64,000 bases of DNA from Aneurinibacillus tyrosinisolvens. GTDB lineage: Bacteria > Bacillota > Bacilli > Aneurinibacillales > Aneurinibacillaceae. A program made the translations under genes and the position numbers. Under the pieces are notes generated by a model. That model was not told the origin of the DNA, did no database searches, and saw only the letters and a program-made list of their open reading frames with translations. Each line of letters begins with the position of its first letter. Position 1 is the first letter of the stretch. The DNA lies in assembly GCF_001015055.1 (NCBI RefSeq), contig NZ_BBWZ01000002.1, positions 1 to 64,000 of the forward strand. Reading direction: 5' to 3'. Of the stretch, positions 53,027-62,910 are shown piece by piece.

Positions 53027-53257
53027 GTTTGTAGACTACCTATGAGGAATTGAAACATGATGATAATTCTTGGTTGCGTGGGCGCTGTGCCACGTTTGTA
53101 GACTACCTATGAGGAATTGAAATTAATTGACCTTGTTCACTTCCAGCGTTCCTGTCGGGGTTTGTAGAGTACCTATGAGGAATTGAAATTTGACAATAAC
53201 CGGGATAAAAACCGAAAATGTTATTCCGTTTGTAGACTACCTATGAGGAATTAAAAC
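53027..53257 (+). CRISPR. CRISPR array 2: four repeats, three spacers
   Basis: 30-bp repeats at 53027, 53094, 53160 and 53228, spacers 36-38 bp. Repeats begin GTTTGTAGACT (the third GTTTGTAGAGT) and end GAATTGAAAC/T, the last GAATTAAAAC. They are intermediate between the two repeat versions of array 1. Same direction as array 1. Confidence 0.95.
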
Positions 53258-53435
53258 CTGAAAATTGAGTATCCCCCAGTAACGCAGTTCTAGTATAGTT
53301 ACCTCTACATAGTATATTCCTGCCGAAATGCGAGTGGGGATGTTCTGAAAAGAAGGAAATGATAAGGAAACAAAATGGATTCCTGAAAAGTGACCTCGGG
53401 CTTTTGCTGCAGCTCGACCAGCTATACAGCGATAT

Positions 53436-53482
53436 AAAAAGGATAGCTCAGGTACTTTGCATGCCTGAATCTATCCTTTTTT
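53436..53482. terminator. Bidirectional terminator-like stem after array 2
   Basis: AAAAAGGATAG pairs with CTATCCTTTTT, with an extra inner stem CAGG/CCTG. It could end array 2 transcription or read-through from the right. The stretch 53258-53435 has no gene. Confidence 0.65.
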
Positions 53483-53535
53483 ATCGTTAAAGAAAGTATA
53501 TGTTGCTTTAAAGTGTTAAAGGGAATTGCTATCAT

Positions 53536-53760
53536 GGGACCGTGCGGTCCCAAAGTCAAAGAAAAACATCGCGGGCGATGACGGCTCTTTTCTTTCCCCC
53601 TGTGGAGCGCGCCTGCCATAGGGCGAAACAGACCGGCAATTGTCTCCAACACCTAAGCTACCCAGATGTTTTGCCGGTCCGCCCGGCGTGAGACTAAGCG
53701 GCCGTCCAGCTTCCAGAAGGGGAAAGGACGAGCGGCATGCCCGCGATGTTTTTCTTACCG
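53536..53760. repeat. Structured extragenic repeat, copy B
   Basis: 5' hairpin GGGACC-GTGC-GGTCCC; then AGAAAAACATCGCGGGC (53560-53576), which pairs perfectly over 17 bp with 53739-53755; CTTTCCCC/GGGGAAAG inside; inner stem GACCGGC/GCCGGTC (53631-53637/53673-53679) closing a 35-nt loop that begins AATTGTCTCC and ends AGCTACCCAGATGTTTT. Same plan as copy A with different stem sequences. It lies between CRISPR array 2 and the 3' end of odhB, and its T-runs on both strands could also end transcription. Confidence 0.8.
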
Positions 53761-53776
53761 TTTCCGTCCTAAAAAA

Positions 53777-55087
53777 TTAGCCTTCCAGCAGCAATGTTTC
53801 TGGATCCTCCAATAATTCTTTTACTCTGGCTAAAAAGCTAACCGCTTCTTTGCCATCAACAATCCGGTGGTCATACGATAGAGCAATGTACATCATCATT
53901 CGGTTCTCCATGCGTTCCTTATCAATAGCAACAGGGCGCAGTTGAATCTTGTGCATTCCCAAAATGCCAACCTGGGGAAGATTTAGGATTGGAGTAGATA
54001 ACAGCGAGCCGAAAATTCCGCCGTTTGTGATCGTAAATGTACCTCCCTGTAATTCGGATAGGCTTAACTTATTGTCTCTGGCCTTCTTCGCCAGGTTGGC
54101 TATTTCCTGTTCCAACTCAGCGAAACTGAGTCGATCAGCCTCTCGGACAACAGGTACAACCAATCCTTCATCAGCAGCAACCGCAATGCCGATATCATAA
54201 AATTTCTTAACCAAAAACTCTTCTCCTTTAATTTCTGCATTAAGCAGGGGAAAGGCTTTTAGCGCGCCTATAACCGCTTTTGTAAAAAAGGACATAAAGC
54301 CAAGCTTCACGCCATGCTGTTCCACGAATTTTTCCTGGCGGCGTTTGCGAACATCAAGAATGGCCGTCATATCCACTTCATTAAACGTCGTTAGCATAGC
54401 TGTATTTTGTTGAACCTGGACCAATCGATTCGCAATCGTCTGACGCCGTCTCGACATGGGTATATGCTCTATCGGCCTGTCTGAACTCGTTGGCTTTACC
54501 TCAGGCTTAGGATTGGCAGGAGTGGTGGCTTGCTGCTGATTGCTAGCGCCTGCTGGCCGTGCTGGGGCTGCTTTTTGCGATGCCTCGCTGCTTGCCTTGA
54601 TATCATCTATAGAAATCCTTCCGAGCGGATCATGGCTCTTTACAGAATCTAAACGAATACTGCGTTCCCTGGCCAGTTTTCGCGCAGCAGGACTGGCTGC
54701 GCGAAAACTGAAGGCTTCTTCACCCCCTGTTTCACTGCCTGGTGAATGCAGCGTCTCCCCTTTAGGTGAGACAATGTCCTTGTTTTTAGTTGAAGCTGCC
54801 TTCTCCTCGGATAAAGGTGCTTTTTCCTCAGGCGAAGCGGCCTTCCCTTCACTGATTTCCTTAAGAACGGCGACAACTTCACCCACTTGCACCGTCTCTC
54901 CCGGACCGCGTAGAATCTTCTCCAGCCTTCCATCTTGTTCGGCCATAATTTCCATATTGACCTTGTCCGTCTCAAGTTCCGCCAGTACTTCTCCCTGGGT
55001 AACCGCGTCACCTTCTGATTTCATCCATTGCGTAATGGTAGCTTCAGTGATTGACTCTGCTAATTCCGGTACTTTTACTTCACTCAT
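53777..55087 (-). CDS. odhB: 2-oxoglutarate dehydrogenase E2 (dihydrolipoyl succinyltransferase)
   Basis: TCA-cycle E2 subunit of about 436 residues: N-terminal lipoyl domain with [11 protein letters not shown] (lipoyl-Lys near 43), a flexible Ala/Lys/Glu-rich linker, peripheral-subunit-binding domain [14 protein letters not shown]...LGRISIDDI (about 130-170), a second linker, and the catalytic domain ending in [14 protein letters not shown] (His/Asp, near 405). ATG 55087 follows AGGAGGG and overlaps the last codons of odhA by 8 nt, so the two are coupled. Copy B of the structured repeat follows its stop. Confidence 0.95.
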   Translation of the reverse strand: MSEVKVPELAESITEATITQWMKSEGDAVTQGEVLAELETDKVNMEIMAEQDGRLEKILRGPGETVQVGEVVAVLKEISEGKAASPEEKAPLSEEKAASTKNKDIVSPKGETLHSPGSETGGEEAFSFRAASPAARKLARERSIRLDSVKSHDPLGRISIDDIKASSEASQKAAPARPAGASNQQQATTPANPKPEVKPTSSDRPIEHIPMSRRRQTIANRLVQVQQNTAMLTTFNEVDMTAILDVRKRRQEKFVEQHGVKLGFMSFFTKAVIGALKAFPLLNAEIKGEEFLVKKFYDIGIAVAADEGLVVPVVREADRLSFAELEQEIANLAKKARDNKLSLSELQGGTFTITNGGIFGSLLSTPILNLPQVGILGMHKIQLRPVAIDKERMENRMMMYIALSYDHRIVDGKEAVSFLARVKELLEDPETLLLEG

Positions 55088-57941
55088 GGATATGCCCTCC
55101 TGCCTTAACGGTAGTAGTTTCCGTAAGAAGCAATGCTTCCTTGAGAATTCGCTGCTGCTCCATTTTATGCACATCCGGCGATCCTTCAGCCGGGCTGGAA
55201 TGGTCGGGACGGCCGATGTAGCGCACAGGCACTTCGGTTAAAGCTTTTAGCTTCGGTTCCATATACGACCAGGCCCCCATATTCTTTGGCTCTTCCTGTA
55301 CCCAAACAATCTCTTTCAGCTGTTTGCACTGGTTTATTGTTTTTTGCAGTTCTTTTTCCGGAAATGGGAAGAGCTGTTCGACACGGACGAGATAAATTCT
55401 TTTGTCGTTGAGCTGTTGTGACTCCCACTCCGCCTCCAAATCAATCGCTACTTTTCCGGAGCAAAGGATCATCCGTCCGGCAGATTCCGCGTTTCCTTCA
55501 AGACCGGGCTGCTCTAGCAGCGGTTTGAAGGAGCCTTCACTTAATTCGGTCAGCTTCGAAAAGGCGCGGGGGTTGCGGAGCAGGCTCTTAGGCGTCATAA
55601 GAATTAACGGACGGGCGTTTTCTTTGCCCAGTCTCGACGCCTGCCACCTTAACAGATGAAAATATTGGGCGGCACTTGTTAGATTGGCCACCGTCCAGTT
55701 CCGTTCAGCTGAAGATTGAAGGAAACGCTCCAGGCGGGCACTTGAATGATCCGGTCCCTGTCCTTCATAACCATGCGGCAAAAGAAGAACAAGATTAGAG
55801 GTTTGTTTCCATTTTGCTTTTCCAGAGGCCAGAAAGGTATCGATAATTACCTGCGCCGCATCGGCAAAATCGCCAAACTGGGCTTCCCACAATACGAGCG
55901 TATCCTTAGCCAGCACATCATACCCGTATTCGAAACCTAGGACTCCGGCTTCCGATAGTGGACTGTTATAAATCGCAAAAGAAGCTCGCGCTTGTGGAAT
56001 ATGCTGCAGTGGAATGAACTGTTTCCCGGTTTGGTTGTCATGCAGAACGGCATGGCGCTGGGCAAATGTTCCTCGCTCGGTATCCTGGCCGGTGATACGG
56101 ATGGGTGTACCATCCATTAGAATCGTAGCGAAAGCAAGTGTTTCCGCTAGTGACCAATCAATGCCCTTCTGAAGCGCCTCTTCTCTGCGTTTCAGTATTT
56201 TTTCTAATTTAGGATATACAGAAAGTTCCTTCGGCCACTGCAGCAGTTCTTTATTTAATTCAGTAAGGGTATCAGCCGAAACGCGTGTATCCACATCAAG
56301 TTCATTGTCTATTTGCTTTATTTCCGGTGTGATTGTCTGCTCCTGTCCATTGCTTTTTGTTTTATCATAGGCCTGCTGTAATCTTTCCCGGGCCGCTTGT
56401 TTTATTTCTTCTACCACTTGATCTTCGATAATCCCATTCTTTTTCAGAATATCTGCGTACAGCACAGGGACTCTTGAGTGTTTCATCACTTTGTCATAAA
56501 AAAGCGGCTGGGTGGCGGCCGGATCATCCATTTCATTATGTCCGTACCGTCGATACCCGATTAAATCGATTAAAAAGTCTTTTTTAAAATTTTTTCGGTA
56601 TTCATACGCGAGACGGATGGCCTGAAGACAAGCCATTGGGTCATCGGCATTGACATGCACGATCGGAATTTCAAATCCTTTCGCCAGATCGCTCGCATAT
56701 CTTGTTGACCTCGAATCCTGGCTTTCCGTTGTAAACCCAATCTGGTTGTTGGCGATAATATGGATGGTGCCGCCGGTCTGGTATCCTCTTAACCGGCTTA
56801 AGTTAAGCGTCTCTGCAACAATTCCTTCGCCGGGAAAAGCGGCGTCGCCATGGACGGCAATCATTAAGGCTTTTGTGACATCCTGCTTCGGATACCCGGC
56901 CACTTGCCGGTCTTCCTGGGCTGCCCGTGTATAGCCTTGTACGACAGGGTTGACGAATTCCAGGTGGCTTGGATTATTGGCCAAGGTCAAACGTACGCGT
57001 GCTGATTGATCCGCTTCCATTTCCCGGTCAGCGCCCAGATGGTATTTCACATCTCCCGTCCAGCCATAGTTCATTCCTATCGAGCCTTCCGATGGGACGA
57101 GTTCTTTATTAGGTGAATGGTGAAATTCCGAGAAAATTTTTTCGTATGGCTTGCCTAAAATGTGGGCAAGTACACTTAAACGTCCCCGGTGGGCCATGCC
57201 GATGAGCACATGGCGGACGCCCCCAAGGGCACTCTGGCGAACGAGTTCATCAATCATAGGGACAAGCGTTTCGAGACCTTCAATAGAAAACCTTTTTTGT
57301 CCCGCAAATCTGTGGTGAAGGAATTGCTCGAATTCTTCAACCTGCGTCAGCGTCCGCAGCAGACGGATTTGTTCTTCATTTCCAAGTGTCCGTTCAATTG
57401 TTTCAGACTCTACCATATGGGTTAGCCAGTCCCGCTCCTCAAGATTATTAATATGCATAAATTGATAAGCGACCGAATTTATGTAAATTTTCCGCAGATG
57501 ATTGATGACATCCAAGGCTGTTCGAAGCTGTACGGGTGCCTTTGGCCAGACCACCTGGGCCGGCATAGCCTGTAAATCCGCTTCACTAAGACCATAATTT
57601 GAAGGATTAAGCGGATGTAAATCTCTTTGTTCTTCATTGGTGAATGAATTCGTTTGTGCGTATAAATGTCCATTAATGCGAATGCTTAGAGCCAGTGTAG
57701 CCGCTGAGATTGCTTTTTGCATAATGCCGGCAGCATCTGTAGTATGCTGTTCTTTTTGTGTATGAAACCCTTCTTTTTGATATAAGGGTGGGGCTCCCCA
57801 CTGGTCAAATAGTTTTTTCATTTCTTGATCAATGGATTTTGGATCTTCTAGATAGTGTTCATATAACTCATGTACGTAACCCAGGTTTGGGCCGTCGAAA
57901 TCCTGCCACGGCGTATTGCTTCCTACTTGATTGCGAGCCAC
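55080..57941 (-). CDS. odhA: 2-oxoglutarate dehydrogenase E1
   Basis: Thiamine-diphosphate enzyme of 953 residues, standard for Bacilli. Early segment [38 protein letters not shown] (near 255), the ThDP-binding [18 protein letters not shown]...[12 protein letters not shown] (about 350-390), [17 protein letters not shown] and [13 protein letters not shown] (near 470), then the transketolase pyrimidine and C-terminal domains ([28 protein letters not shown]). GTG 57941 follows GGAGGTG. The E3 gene is elsewhere, as usual. Confidence 0.95.
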   Translation of the reverse strand: MARNQVGSNTPWQDFDGPNLGYVHELYEHYLEDPKSIDQEMKKLFDQWGAPPLYQKEGFHTQKEQHTTDAAGIMQKAISAATLALSIRINGHLYAQTNSFTNEEQRDLHPLNPSNYGLSEADLQAMPAQVVWPKAPVQLRTALDVINHLRKIYINSVAYQFMHINNLEERDWLTHMVESETIERTLGNEEQIRLLRTLTQVEEFEQFLHHRFAGQKRFSIEGLETLVPMIDELVRQSALGGVRHVLIGMAHRGRLSVLAHILGKPYEKIFSEFHHSPNKELVPSEGSIGMNYGWTGDVKYHLGADREMEADQSARVRLTLANNPSHLEFVNPVVQGYTRAAQEDRQVAGYPKQDVTKALMIAVHGDAAFPGEGIVAETLNLSRLRGYQTGGTIHIIANNQIGFTTESQDSRSTRYASDLAKGFEIPIVHVNADDPMACLQAIRLAYEYRKNFKKDFLIDLIGYRRYGHNEMDDPAATQPLFYDKVMKHSRVPVLYADILKKNGIIEDQVVEEIKQAARERLQQAYDKTKSNGQEQTITPEIKQIDNELDVDTRVSADTLTELNKELLQWPKELSVYPKLEKILKRREEALQKGIDWSLAETLAFATILMDGTPIRITGQDTERGTFAQRHAVLHDNQTGKQFIPLQHIPQARASFAIYNSPLSEAGVLGFEYGYDVLAKDTLVLWEAQFGDFADAAQVIIDTFLASGKAKWKQTSNLVLLLPHGYEGQGPDHSSARLERFLQSSAERNWTVANLTSAAQYFHLLRWQASRLGKENARPLILMTPKSLLRNPRAFSKLTELSEGSFKPLLEQPGLEGNAESAGRMILCSGKVAIDLEAEWESQQLNDKRIYLVRVEQLFPFPEKELQKTINQCKQLKEIVWVQEEPKNMGAWSYMEPKLKALTEVPVRYIGRPDHSSPAEGSPDVHKMEQQRILKEALLLTETTTVKAGGHIHE

Positions 57942-58194
57942 GTTGCGACACCTCCATCGTTTGTAAAGCTAAAAAGAAAACAATTCTATATGTTCTTTTT
58001 CCTCAAGTACCTTTCATAAAAACATGTTTTACATAATCAATACTTCCATCTTTCTTCAAAAAATATGTGTAGCTTATGAAAATGGGTTCTTTAGCTTAGT
58101 TTCTTACTATATGCGGCCTCTTATATAGCCGTTACGAATAGTTTTGTATATCCATATACTGAAAACAACTTAAAAAAGAAAGGACTGAACTGAA
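57942..58194. other. AT-rich intergenic region, promoters only
   Basis: Between divergent odhA and the DPBB gene. No reading frame or stable stem stands out; presumably the odhAB promoter and the promoter of the next gene. Confidence 0.4.
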
Positions 58195-58539
58195 TTGAGA
58201 TGGTTAAAAAATCTATTACCAGGGAAAAGACAGAGCTCTCAAAGAGGAATAGCGACATGGACTGAGGGAGGGAAAGTGACAAAATGCGGCATCCCCTGGA
58301 CGTATAATAACGGGATGACAGCAGCGGTTGGCGAGTCAAGTCCTTATAAATGCAATCAAGTATTAAAGGTTAAGAATATATCGATTCCTCAACCTAAAGA
58401 AGTCTTCGTTGTGGTAGTTGATGAAGTAAAAGGGTTCCCTCCTAATAAACTAAATCTGCACCGAGATGCTTTTGAGGCGTTGGGCTCGCCGGCAAGTGTA
58501 GGCATAATTGAAATTGAGATAACACCGGTGTCTTCTTAA
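58195..58539 (+). CDS. RlpA/barwin-like double-psi beta-barrel protein
   Basis: 114 residues. The pattern CGIPWTYNNGMTAAVGE, YKCNQVLKVKN, VFVVVVDEVKGFPPN, LNLHRDAFEALG, VGIIEIEI follows the double-psi beta-barrel of RlpA/expansin-like proteins, including the Asp in VVDEV and the LSRAAF-like helix. There is no clear signal peptide, which is odd for a wall protein. TTG 58195 follows AAAGGA by 10 nt. Function unknown. Confidence 0.6.
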   Translation: MRWLKNLLPGKRQSSQRGIATWTEGGKVTKCGIPWTYNNGMTAAVGESSPYKCNQVLKVKNISIPQPKEVFVVVVDEVKGFPPNKLNLHRDAFEALGSPASVGIIEIEITPVSS

Positions 58540-58609
58540 AGCTGAAATGATTTTTACTCGCGCCTATCAATGTAAAGATTAGGGTAAACGAAAAAAGCAA
58601 AAGGACAGA

Positions 58610-58651
58610 AAAAAAGAGCCACAAAGGAAAAAAATAAATCCTTTGCAGCTC
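58610..58651 (-). terminator. Terminator of EamA gene
   Basis: GAGCC-CAAAGGA pairs with TCCTTTG-GCTC; on the minus strand a T7 run follows. Confidence 0.75.
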
Positions 58652-58656
58652 CTCTC

Positions 58657-59583
58657 CTACGCCTCTTCTGCCTCACGCTCCACCCGAACCGGGCTCTTTC
58701 CCGGCAGCGACACAACCAGCACAGCAAAAAGAATCAGTCCGCCCCCGGCAAAGAAAGATGCGCCCAAATGCTCACCGAGCAACAGCCAGCCAAGCAGAGC
58801 ACCCACCACAGGCTGCAGGAAAAACAGCATCGACCCGACGCCCGCCTCAACAAGCTGCAGTCCTTTATTCCACAAATAAAAAGCGCCGGCCGTAGAAACA
58901 ACGCCAATATAAAGCACCGCCAGCCACACAGATACCTTATCAAGCCCGGTCACCGGAAGAAAACACCACTCAATAACCATGGCTGGTGTCGTAAACACGC
59001 AGGCCCAGAATACCGCATACGTCGTAACGACGAGCGGGGAATACGATGCGGAAGCTTTCTTCGCCAGCACCGAGAGCAACGCCCACGTTATGGCAGCTCC
59101 AATTAAAACAAGATTGCCAATCAGCGTTTTACCGACCGTCAAATCCGTACTTTCCCAGCCGAGCACGACCACAACGCCGCACATTGCGAGAATGACAGAC
59201 ATCAGTTTACGCGCCGTAAGCGACTCACCAAGCATAAAGTAAGCAAAAATAACGATAAAAACCGGGCTTGCCGAAGTAAGGATGGCCCCCATATGGGCAG
59301 TGGAGAGCCAGGTGCCGATAAATTGAAGGCCGACAGATAGGAAGTAGCCGACAAAACCAATCGACATAAACAGTCGGCGATCCTGGGAAAAAGGCTGAAG
59401 AAGCCCTTGTTTTTTAACAAGGAACCAGAGGACGACAAACCCTATGATATATCGCATCCACAGCAGGGTAAAAGGCGGAAGGTAATCCAGTGCCGCCTTA
59501 CTGACGACGTACATGCCTCCCCATATGCTTGCGGCCGCACCAAGCGCCAGAAATCCAGCCATTGTTTGTTTTTGTTTATCCAT
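58657..59583 (-). CDS. EamA/DMT-superfamily transporter
   Basis: 308 residues, ten membrane segments in two EamA repeats (FLALGAAASIWGGMYVVSKAAL at the start; NLVLIGAAITWALLSVLAKK near 155). Likely metabolite exporter, substrate unknown. ATG 59583 follows CGGAGGT. The leader folds into a three-stem structure that contains part of the ribosome site (59595-59662). Confidence 0.88.
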   Translation of the reverse strand: MDKQKQTMAGFLALGAAASIWGGMYVVSKAALDYLPPFTLLWMRYIIGFVVLWFLVKKQGLLQPFSQDRRLFMSIGFVGYFLSVGLQFIGTWLSTAHMGAILTSASPVFIVIFAYFMLGESLTARKLMSVILAMCGVVVVLGWESTDLTVGKTLIGNLVLIGAAITWALLSVLAKKASASYSPLVVTTYAVFWACVFTTPAMVIEWCFLPVTGLDKVSVWLAVLYIGVVSTAGAFYLWNKGLQLVEAGVGSMLFFLQPVVGALLGWLLLGEHLGASFFAGGGLILFAVLVVSLPGKSPVRVEREAEEA

Positions 59584-59594
59584 TCGTTATACCT

Positions 59595-59662
59595 CCGTTC
59601 GCATTTTGGTTCATGCTGTAACGGGGGTATTTGCTCTCCCCGTTACTTTTTAGAAGCGAACG
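59595..59662 (-). promoter_or_regulatory. Structured leader of EamA gene, possible translational switch
   Basis: In the minus-strand RNA, CCGUUCGC (59662-59655) pairs with GCGAACGG (59602-59595). Inside are GUAACGGGG/CCCCGUUAC (59646-59638/59626-59618) and a small GCAU/AUGC stem. The outer stem's 3' half runs directly into the AGGU ribosome site, 12 nt before the ATG. The layout resembles a three-way-junction riboswitch that masks the ribosome site; it matches no riboswitch class I know. Confidence 0.45.
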
Positions 59663-59897
59663 GTGGGAACATCGCATTCCATACGCACTGGTTTCATATG
59701 TACCTCCGTGTTTGTTTTTGTTGAAATAGTAAGACTATTATAGTCGTTTTTCCAGTTTCCAACAAGAAGTCTATTTTTGTGCCGTCTTTCAACAGCAGGG
59801 CCCTATGAATTGTGAGAATTGTCGCACGATTTTTGATCCATTTTTTATTTTTCTGCTTTATACTAAAAATAATAAAACCGGACAGGGAGGAATCAAG

Positions 59898-60167
59898 ATG
59901 AATACAATCGTTGAAAACCAGGTGTTTACGTATTATAAAGAGGGTGTGCTGGAGTATATTTACCTCGGTGGAAACAAAGAAATTAACAGCCAATTCCCAC
60001 ATGAGGCTGCTGAAAACAACTACAATGAATATCAACGCTATAGCACTTCAGGGACCGCTCAATGGACAGAAGAGAGCGGCTATATGAATAACGGTGCCGG
60101 GCAGATGGCTTATATGGCAGGAAGCGCATACGAAACAGTGGAGGCCTTCTATTGGGATACAGCGTAA
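59898..60167 (+). CDS. Small 89-residue protein, hypothetical
   Basis: ATG 59898 follows GGGAGG. 89 residues, acidic and rich in Tyr, Asn and Glu (YYKEGVLEYIYLGGNKE, ENNYNEYQRYST, MAYMAGSAYETVEAFYWDTA). No signal peptide, membrane segment or known domain. Composition recalls some spore-coat or surface-associated small proteins but this is only a resemblance. A terminator follows at 60294. Confidence 0.65.
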   Translation: MNTIVENQVFTYYKEGVLEYIYLGGNKEINSQFPHEAAENNYNEYQRYSTSGTAQWTEESGYMNNGAGQMAYMAGSAYETVEAFYWDTA

Positions 60168-60293
60168 AGCGAGGAGGCGTGCCGCAATTCCCTTGCCGTC
60201 CACTGCGCTTTGGCCAGCCCCGTTCTTCCCCATCTTCAGGCGACGCCTTCTTCCGTTCCTCAATCTCATAATTACATAGGTTTATTTTTTTTG

Positions 60294-60322
60294 CCGATAG
60301 AGAACTTCTATGGGTCTTTTTT
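60294..60322 (+). terminator. Terminator-like stem
   Basis: CCGATAGA-GAACT-TCTATGGG with one mismatch, then TCTTTTTT. Confidence 0.6.
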
Positions 60323-60423
60323 CGTTTAAAAGAGTAGATTATAGAAATTTTGGATGATTTCCAATAAAATAGGAAGAGTTAAAATGGATTAGATTACATA
60401 ACGTGGAACACGAAGGATTACAT

Positions 60424-61179
60424 ATGCAAAGAAAATGGCTGGCAGGCTGCCTTACTGCCGCACTGCTTTACGTTACTCCCGTCCAGGCGGATAACAGCGT
60501 CCCTTCTTTTACGGATATTGAACACTCATACGCCAAAGAGGCGATTCTGTCCCTTGCCGGGCAGGGAATTGTGAACGGCGTAGGCTCGGGAAAATTCGCC
60601 CCTGAAAAAAACATGGCCCGGAAACATTTCGCCGTCGTTATCGCAAAGTCACTCGGTGCGCAGCCCTTCTTTCCGGAAAAGCCTACATTTGTTGATATGA
60701 GCCCGCAGGATCCTGAGTACGGATATGTGGAAGCCCTTGTCAAAATTGGCGCCCTTCAGCTGGCGAAGGATGGGAATTTCCGGGGAAATGAACCCGTTCG
60801 GGAGCAGGACGCAGCAGCGGTCCTTTATCTTGCCACAGGGCTGGATACAATGAAACCTTCGACAAAGGCGATGACGAGAGCTCAGGTTGCGGTTCTGGCG
60901 AATACGCTTGTTCAATCAAGAACAAGGCAGGCGCTTATGGCGGTTCGCGATATTTCCCCTCAATCCATCGAGGTGAAAGCCGGAGAGAAAAGAAAAATCG
61001 ACGTGCGCCCCCAGCAGGAAGCCTTTCCGTTTACACCTGTATTCGGCTTCAGCAACCCGGCTGTCGGATCCGTTTCGGCTGACGGCGTGTTTACGGCACA
61101 GGCGGCGGGAACAGGCATTGTCACCGTAAATGTCGGCTACAACAGCTACACTGTCGAGGTCCGGGTTATTGCGAAGTAA
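60424..61179 (+). CDS. SLH-domain surface protein with Ig-like C-terminus
   Basis: 251 residues. Sec signal peptide (MQRKWLAGCLTAALLYVTPVQA), one or two SLH repeats (FTDIEHSYAKEAILSLAGQGIVNG...FAPEKNMARKHFAVVIAKSL; FVDMSPQDPEYGYVEALVKIGAL), then a BIG2-like beta domain (SIEVKAGEKRKIDV, GSVSADGVFTAQAAGTGIVTVNVG). Anchored to the wall polymer through the SLH part. ATG 60424 follows GAAGGATT. It precedes the DUF4855 gene by 25 nt, so the two are probably one operon. Confidence 0.85.
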   Translation: MQRKWLAGCLTAALLYVTPVQADNSVPSFTDIEHSYAKEAILSLAGQGIVNGVGSGKFAPEKNMARKHFAVVIAKSLGAQPFFPEKPTFVDMSPQDPEYGYVEALVKIGALQLAKDGNFRGNEPVREQDAAAVLYLATGLDTMKPSTKAMTRAQVAVLANTLVQSRTRQALMAVRDISPQSIEVKAGEKRKIDVRPQQEAFPFTPVFGFSNPAVGSVSADGVFTAQAAGTGIVTVNVGYNSYTVEVRVIAK

Positions 61180-61204
61180 AGAAACAGAAGGGGAGCAGGA
61201 GAAA

Positions 61205-62811
61205 ATGAAAATGAAGTACCGTAAAATGTTCATATTGTTTGTTTCAGCCCTGTTGCTGCTGACGGCGCAAGCGGGTCCTGCCCGGGCGGCGGAGCCGGCA
61301 TGGCACGAACTGGCGGGGGCCGCCACCTATACAATAAAAGCAGACCGCCCGGATTCGGGTTTCAGCTGAAAGAATATAAAAACTACCCGGGCCCAATTGA
61401 AGGGCTCAGCTCCAAGGGAAAGGCGTGGACAGGCTTTTTCCGCCAGGAAGGGCGGGAGATCATTGTAGATTTAGGTGAAACGCGTCCCATTAAAGAAGTA
61501 TCCCTCGTGTTTCAGCAGAATGCTAAAGCAGGCGTACAGATGCCGAAATATCTTTCTCTTTCGATTTCAAATGACCAGAAAAAGTGGAGCTACCTCGGCA
61601 AGGCGTTTCATGCAATCACACCGTCCGACGAAACAGTGCAGGAACAAAAGCTCGGCCTGACGTTCGCGCCCGTCGTGACAAGGTATGTCAAACTCAATTT
61701 CCCGGTGGCTGTCTGGGTGTTTGCGAAAAACCTGTCCATTATCGGTGGAAATCCGGGGGAATTCCCCGCGCAGCCGGCGACATTTGCCCACGGAAATGAA
61801 AACGGAAGTTCATCTTATGAGTATTTAAAGGTACCGGATATGAACGATGTTCTCCTCATCTATTCCGGTGGAAACGGGGAGCAAGGGACGTGGAAGAAGG
61901 AAGATTTTCTTCCGCTCATCTCCTATCAGGATGGACAGGGCCAGCTGAAGGGTAAGATGTTTGATACGATGCTTTTCCTTCCTTATGGAGAAGTAGGCAG
62001 CACAAAGCAGGGGTGGCAGAAATATCTTAATGACTTGTTCGCGCCCGGGAAGCAGCTTGCCGCTTTGAACGAAGCGGTGGCACAGAAGAATCAGAACCCT
62101 GCGCTTGTGGGCAAGGAAAAAGTCATTCTTACGCTCCCGTATCCTGATCCGGCACAGCGTGCATTTGGCACGACGACGGAGGACACGATTTCTTTCTCCG
62201 CCCTCGATGGGGGAAGGGAAGCCGCGTTCAACAACCGCCTGGCCGCCCTTACATCGTATTATGGGCAGCTCATGGACAAATGGAAAGGTGCACAGTTCAA
62301 GAATTTAGACCTGGCGGGTATTTACTGGTACAGGGAACTTGTGGAGGAAAAAGTGCCGGATGAGAAAAAACTCATCCAGCATGCGGCCGCCATGGTTCAT
62401 AAAGACGGCGGAAAGTTTGTCTGGATTCCGTACTTTGGAACCGAAGGCTATAAAAACTGGCAGGAATACGGTTTTGATTATGTTTTTGTCCAGCCGAGCT
62501 ACTATGCGAATGAAGAACAGCCTGTGGAGCGGATGGACAGCGTCGCACAGCTCGCCAGACAGCAGCGGGTCGGCGTCGAGCTTGAATTCGATGATAAAAT
62601 GCTGTATAACCGCTACTACTATGACCTGTTTTACAAAGAGCTGAACAAAGCCCATGAGCTTGGCTTTGACGGGCCTGCAACAAACGCCTACTATATGGGC
62701 GGCAAGTCGCTTTTGAACGCATTCCGCAGCGACATCCCGCAGGCGCGGAAGATTTATGATGACATGTACCGCTGGATAAACGGCATGTATGAGCCGGACA
62801 CGGGGAAATAG
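61205..62811 (+). CDS. Secreted DUF4855 protein, frameshifted
   Basis: Signal peptide (KMFILFVSALLLLTAQAGPARA), then the frame breaks at GGGTTT (61357-61362): the first frame ends SGFS, the other continues QLKEYKNYPGPIEGLSSKGK and runs to 62811. With one base restored the protein has about 535 residues: an F5/8-type beta domain (VDLGETRPIKEVSLVF; LGLTFAPVVTRYVKLNF) then DUF4855 (LLIYSGGN, FDTMLFLPYG, LAGIYWYRE, FVWIPYFGTEGYKNW, FVQPSYYAN, VGVELEFDD). DUF4855 has a TIM-barrel-like pattern and is often found with SLH proteins. Likely surface glycan-related. ATG 61205 follows CAGGAG. Confidence 0.82.
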
Positions 62812-62821
62812 ATAACACCGA

Positions 62822-62853
62822 GAAAAGCAGCCGGCTTTGCCTGGCTGCTTTTC
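62822..62853 (+). terminator. Terminator of SLH-DUF4855 operon
   Basis: AAAAGCAGCC pairs with GGCTGCTTTT around a GC-rich loop. Confidence 0.75.
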
Positions 62854-62910
62854 GATTCTACCGAGGTGGCCGTATTTGTTATAATAGAGAAAAAACATTT
62901 GGAGCTGTCT

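Noticed and set aside
53422..53652. 76-codon minus-strand frame near CRISPR array 2
   Set aside because: Lies over the terminator stem and structured repeat copy B; its sequence is explained by RNA/DNA structure.
53536..53760. tracrRNA-like element next to CRISPR array 2
   Set aside because: No anti-repeat complementary to the CRISPR repeat is visible in the structured repeat, and the repeat type is not type II.
62305..62898. 197-codon minus-strand frame under the DUF4855 gene
   Set aside because: Antisense to a clear secreted protein; no start signal.
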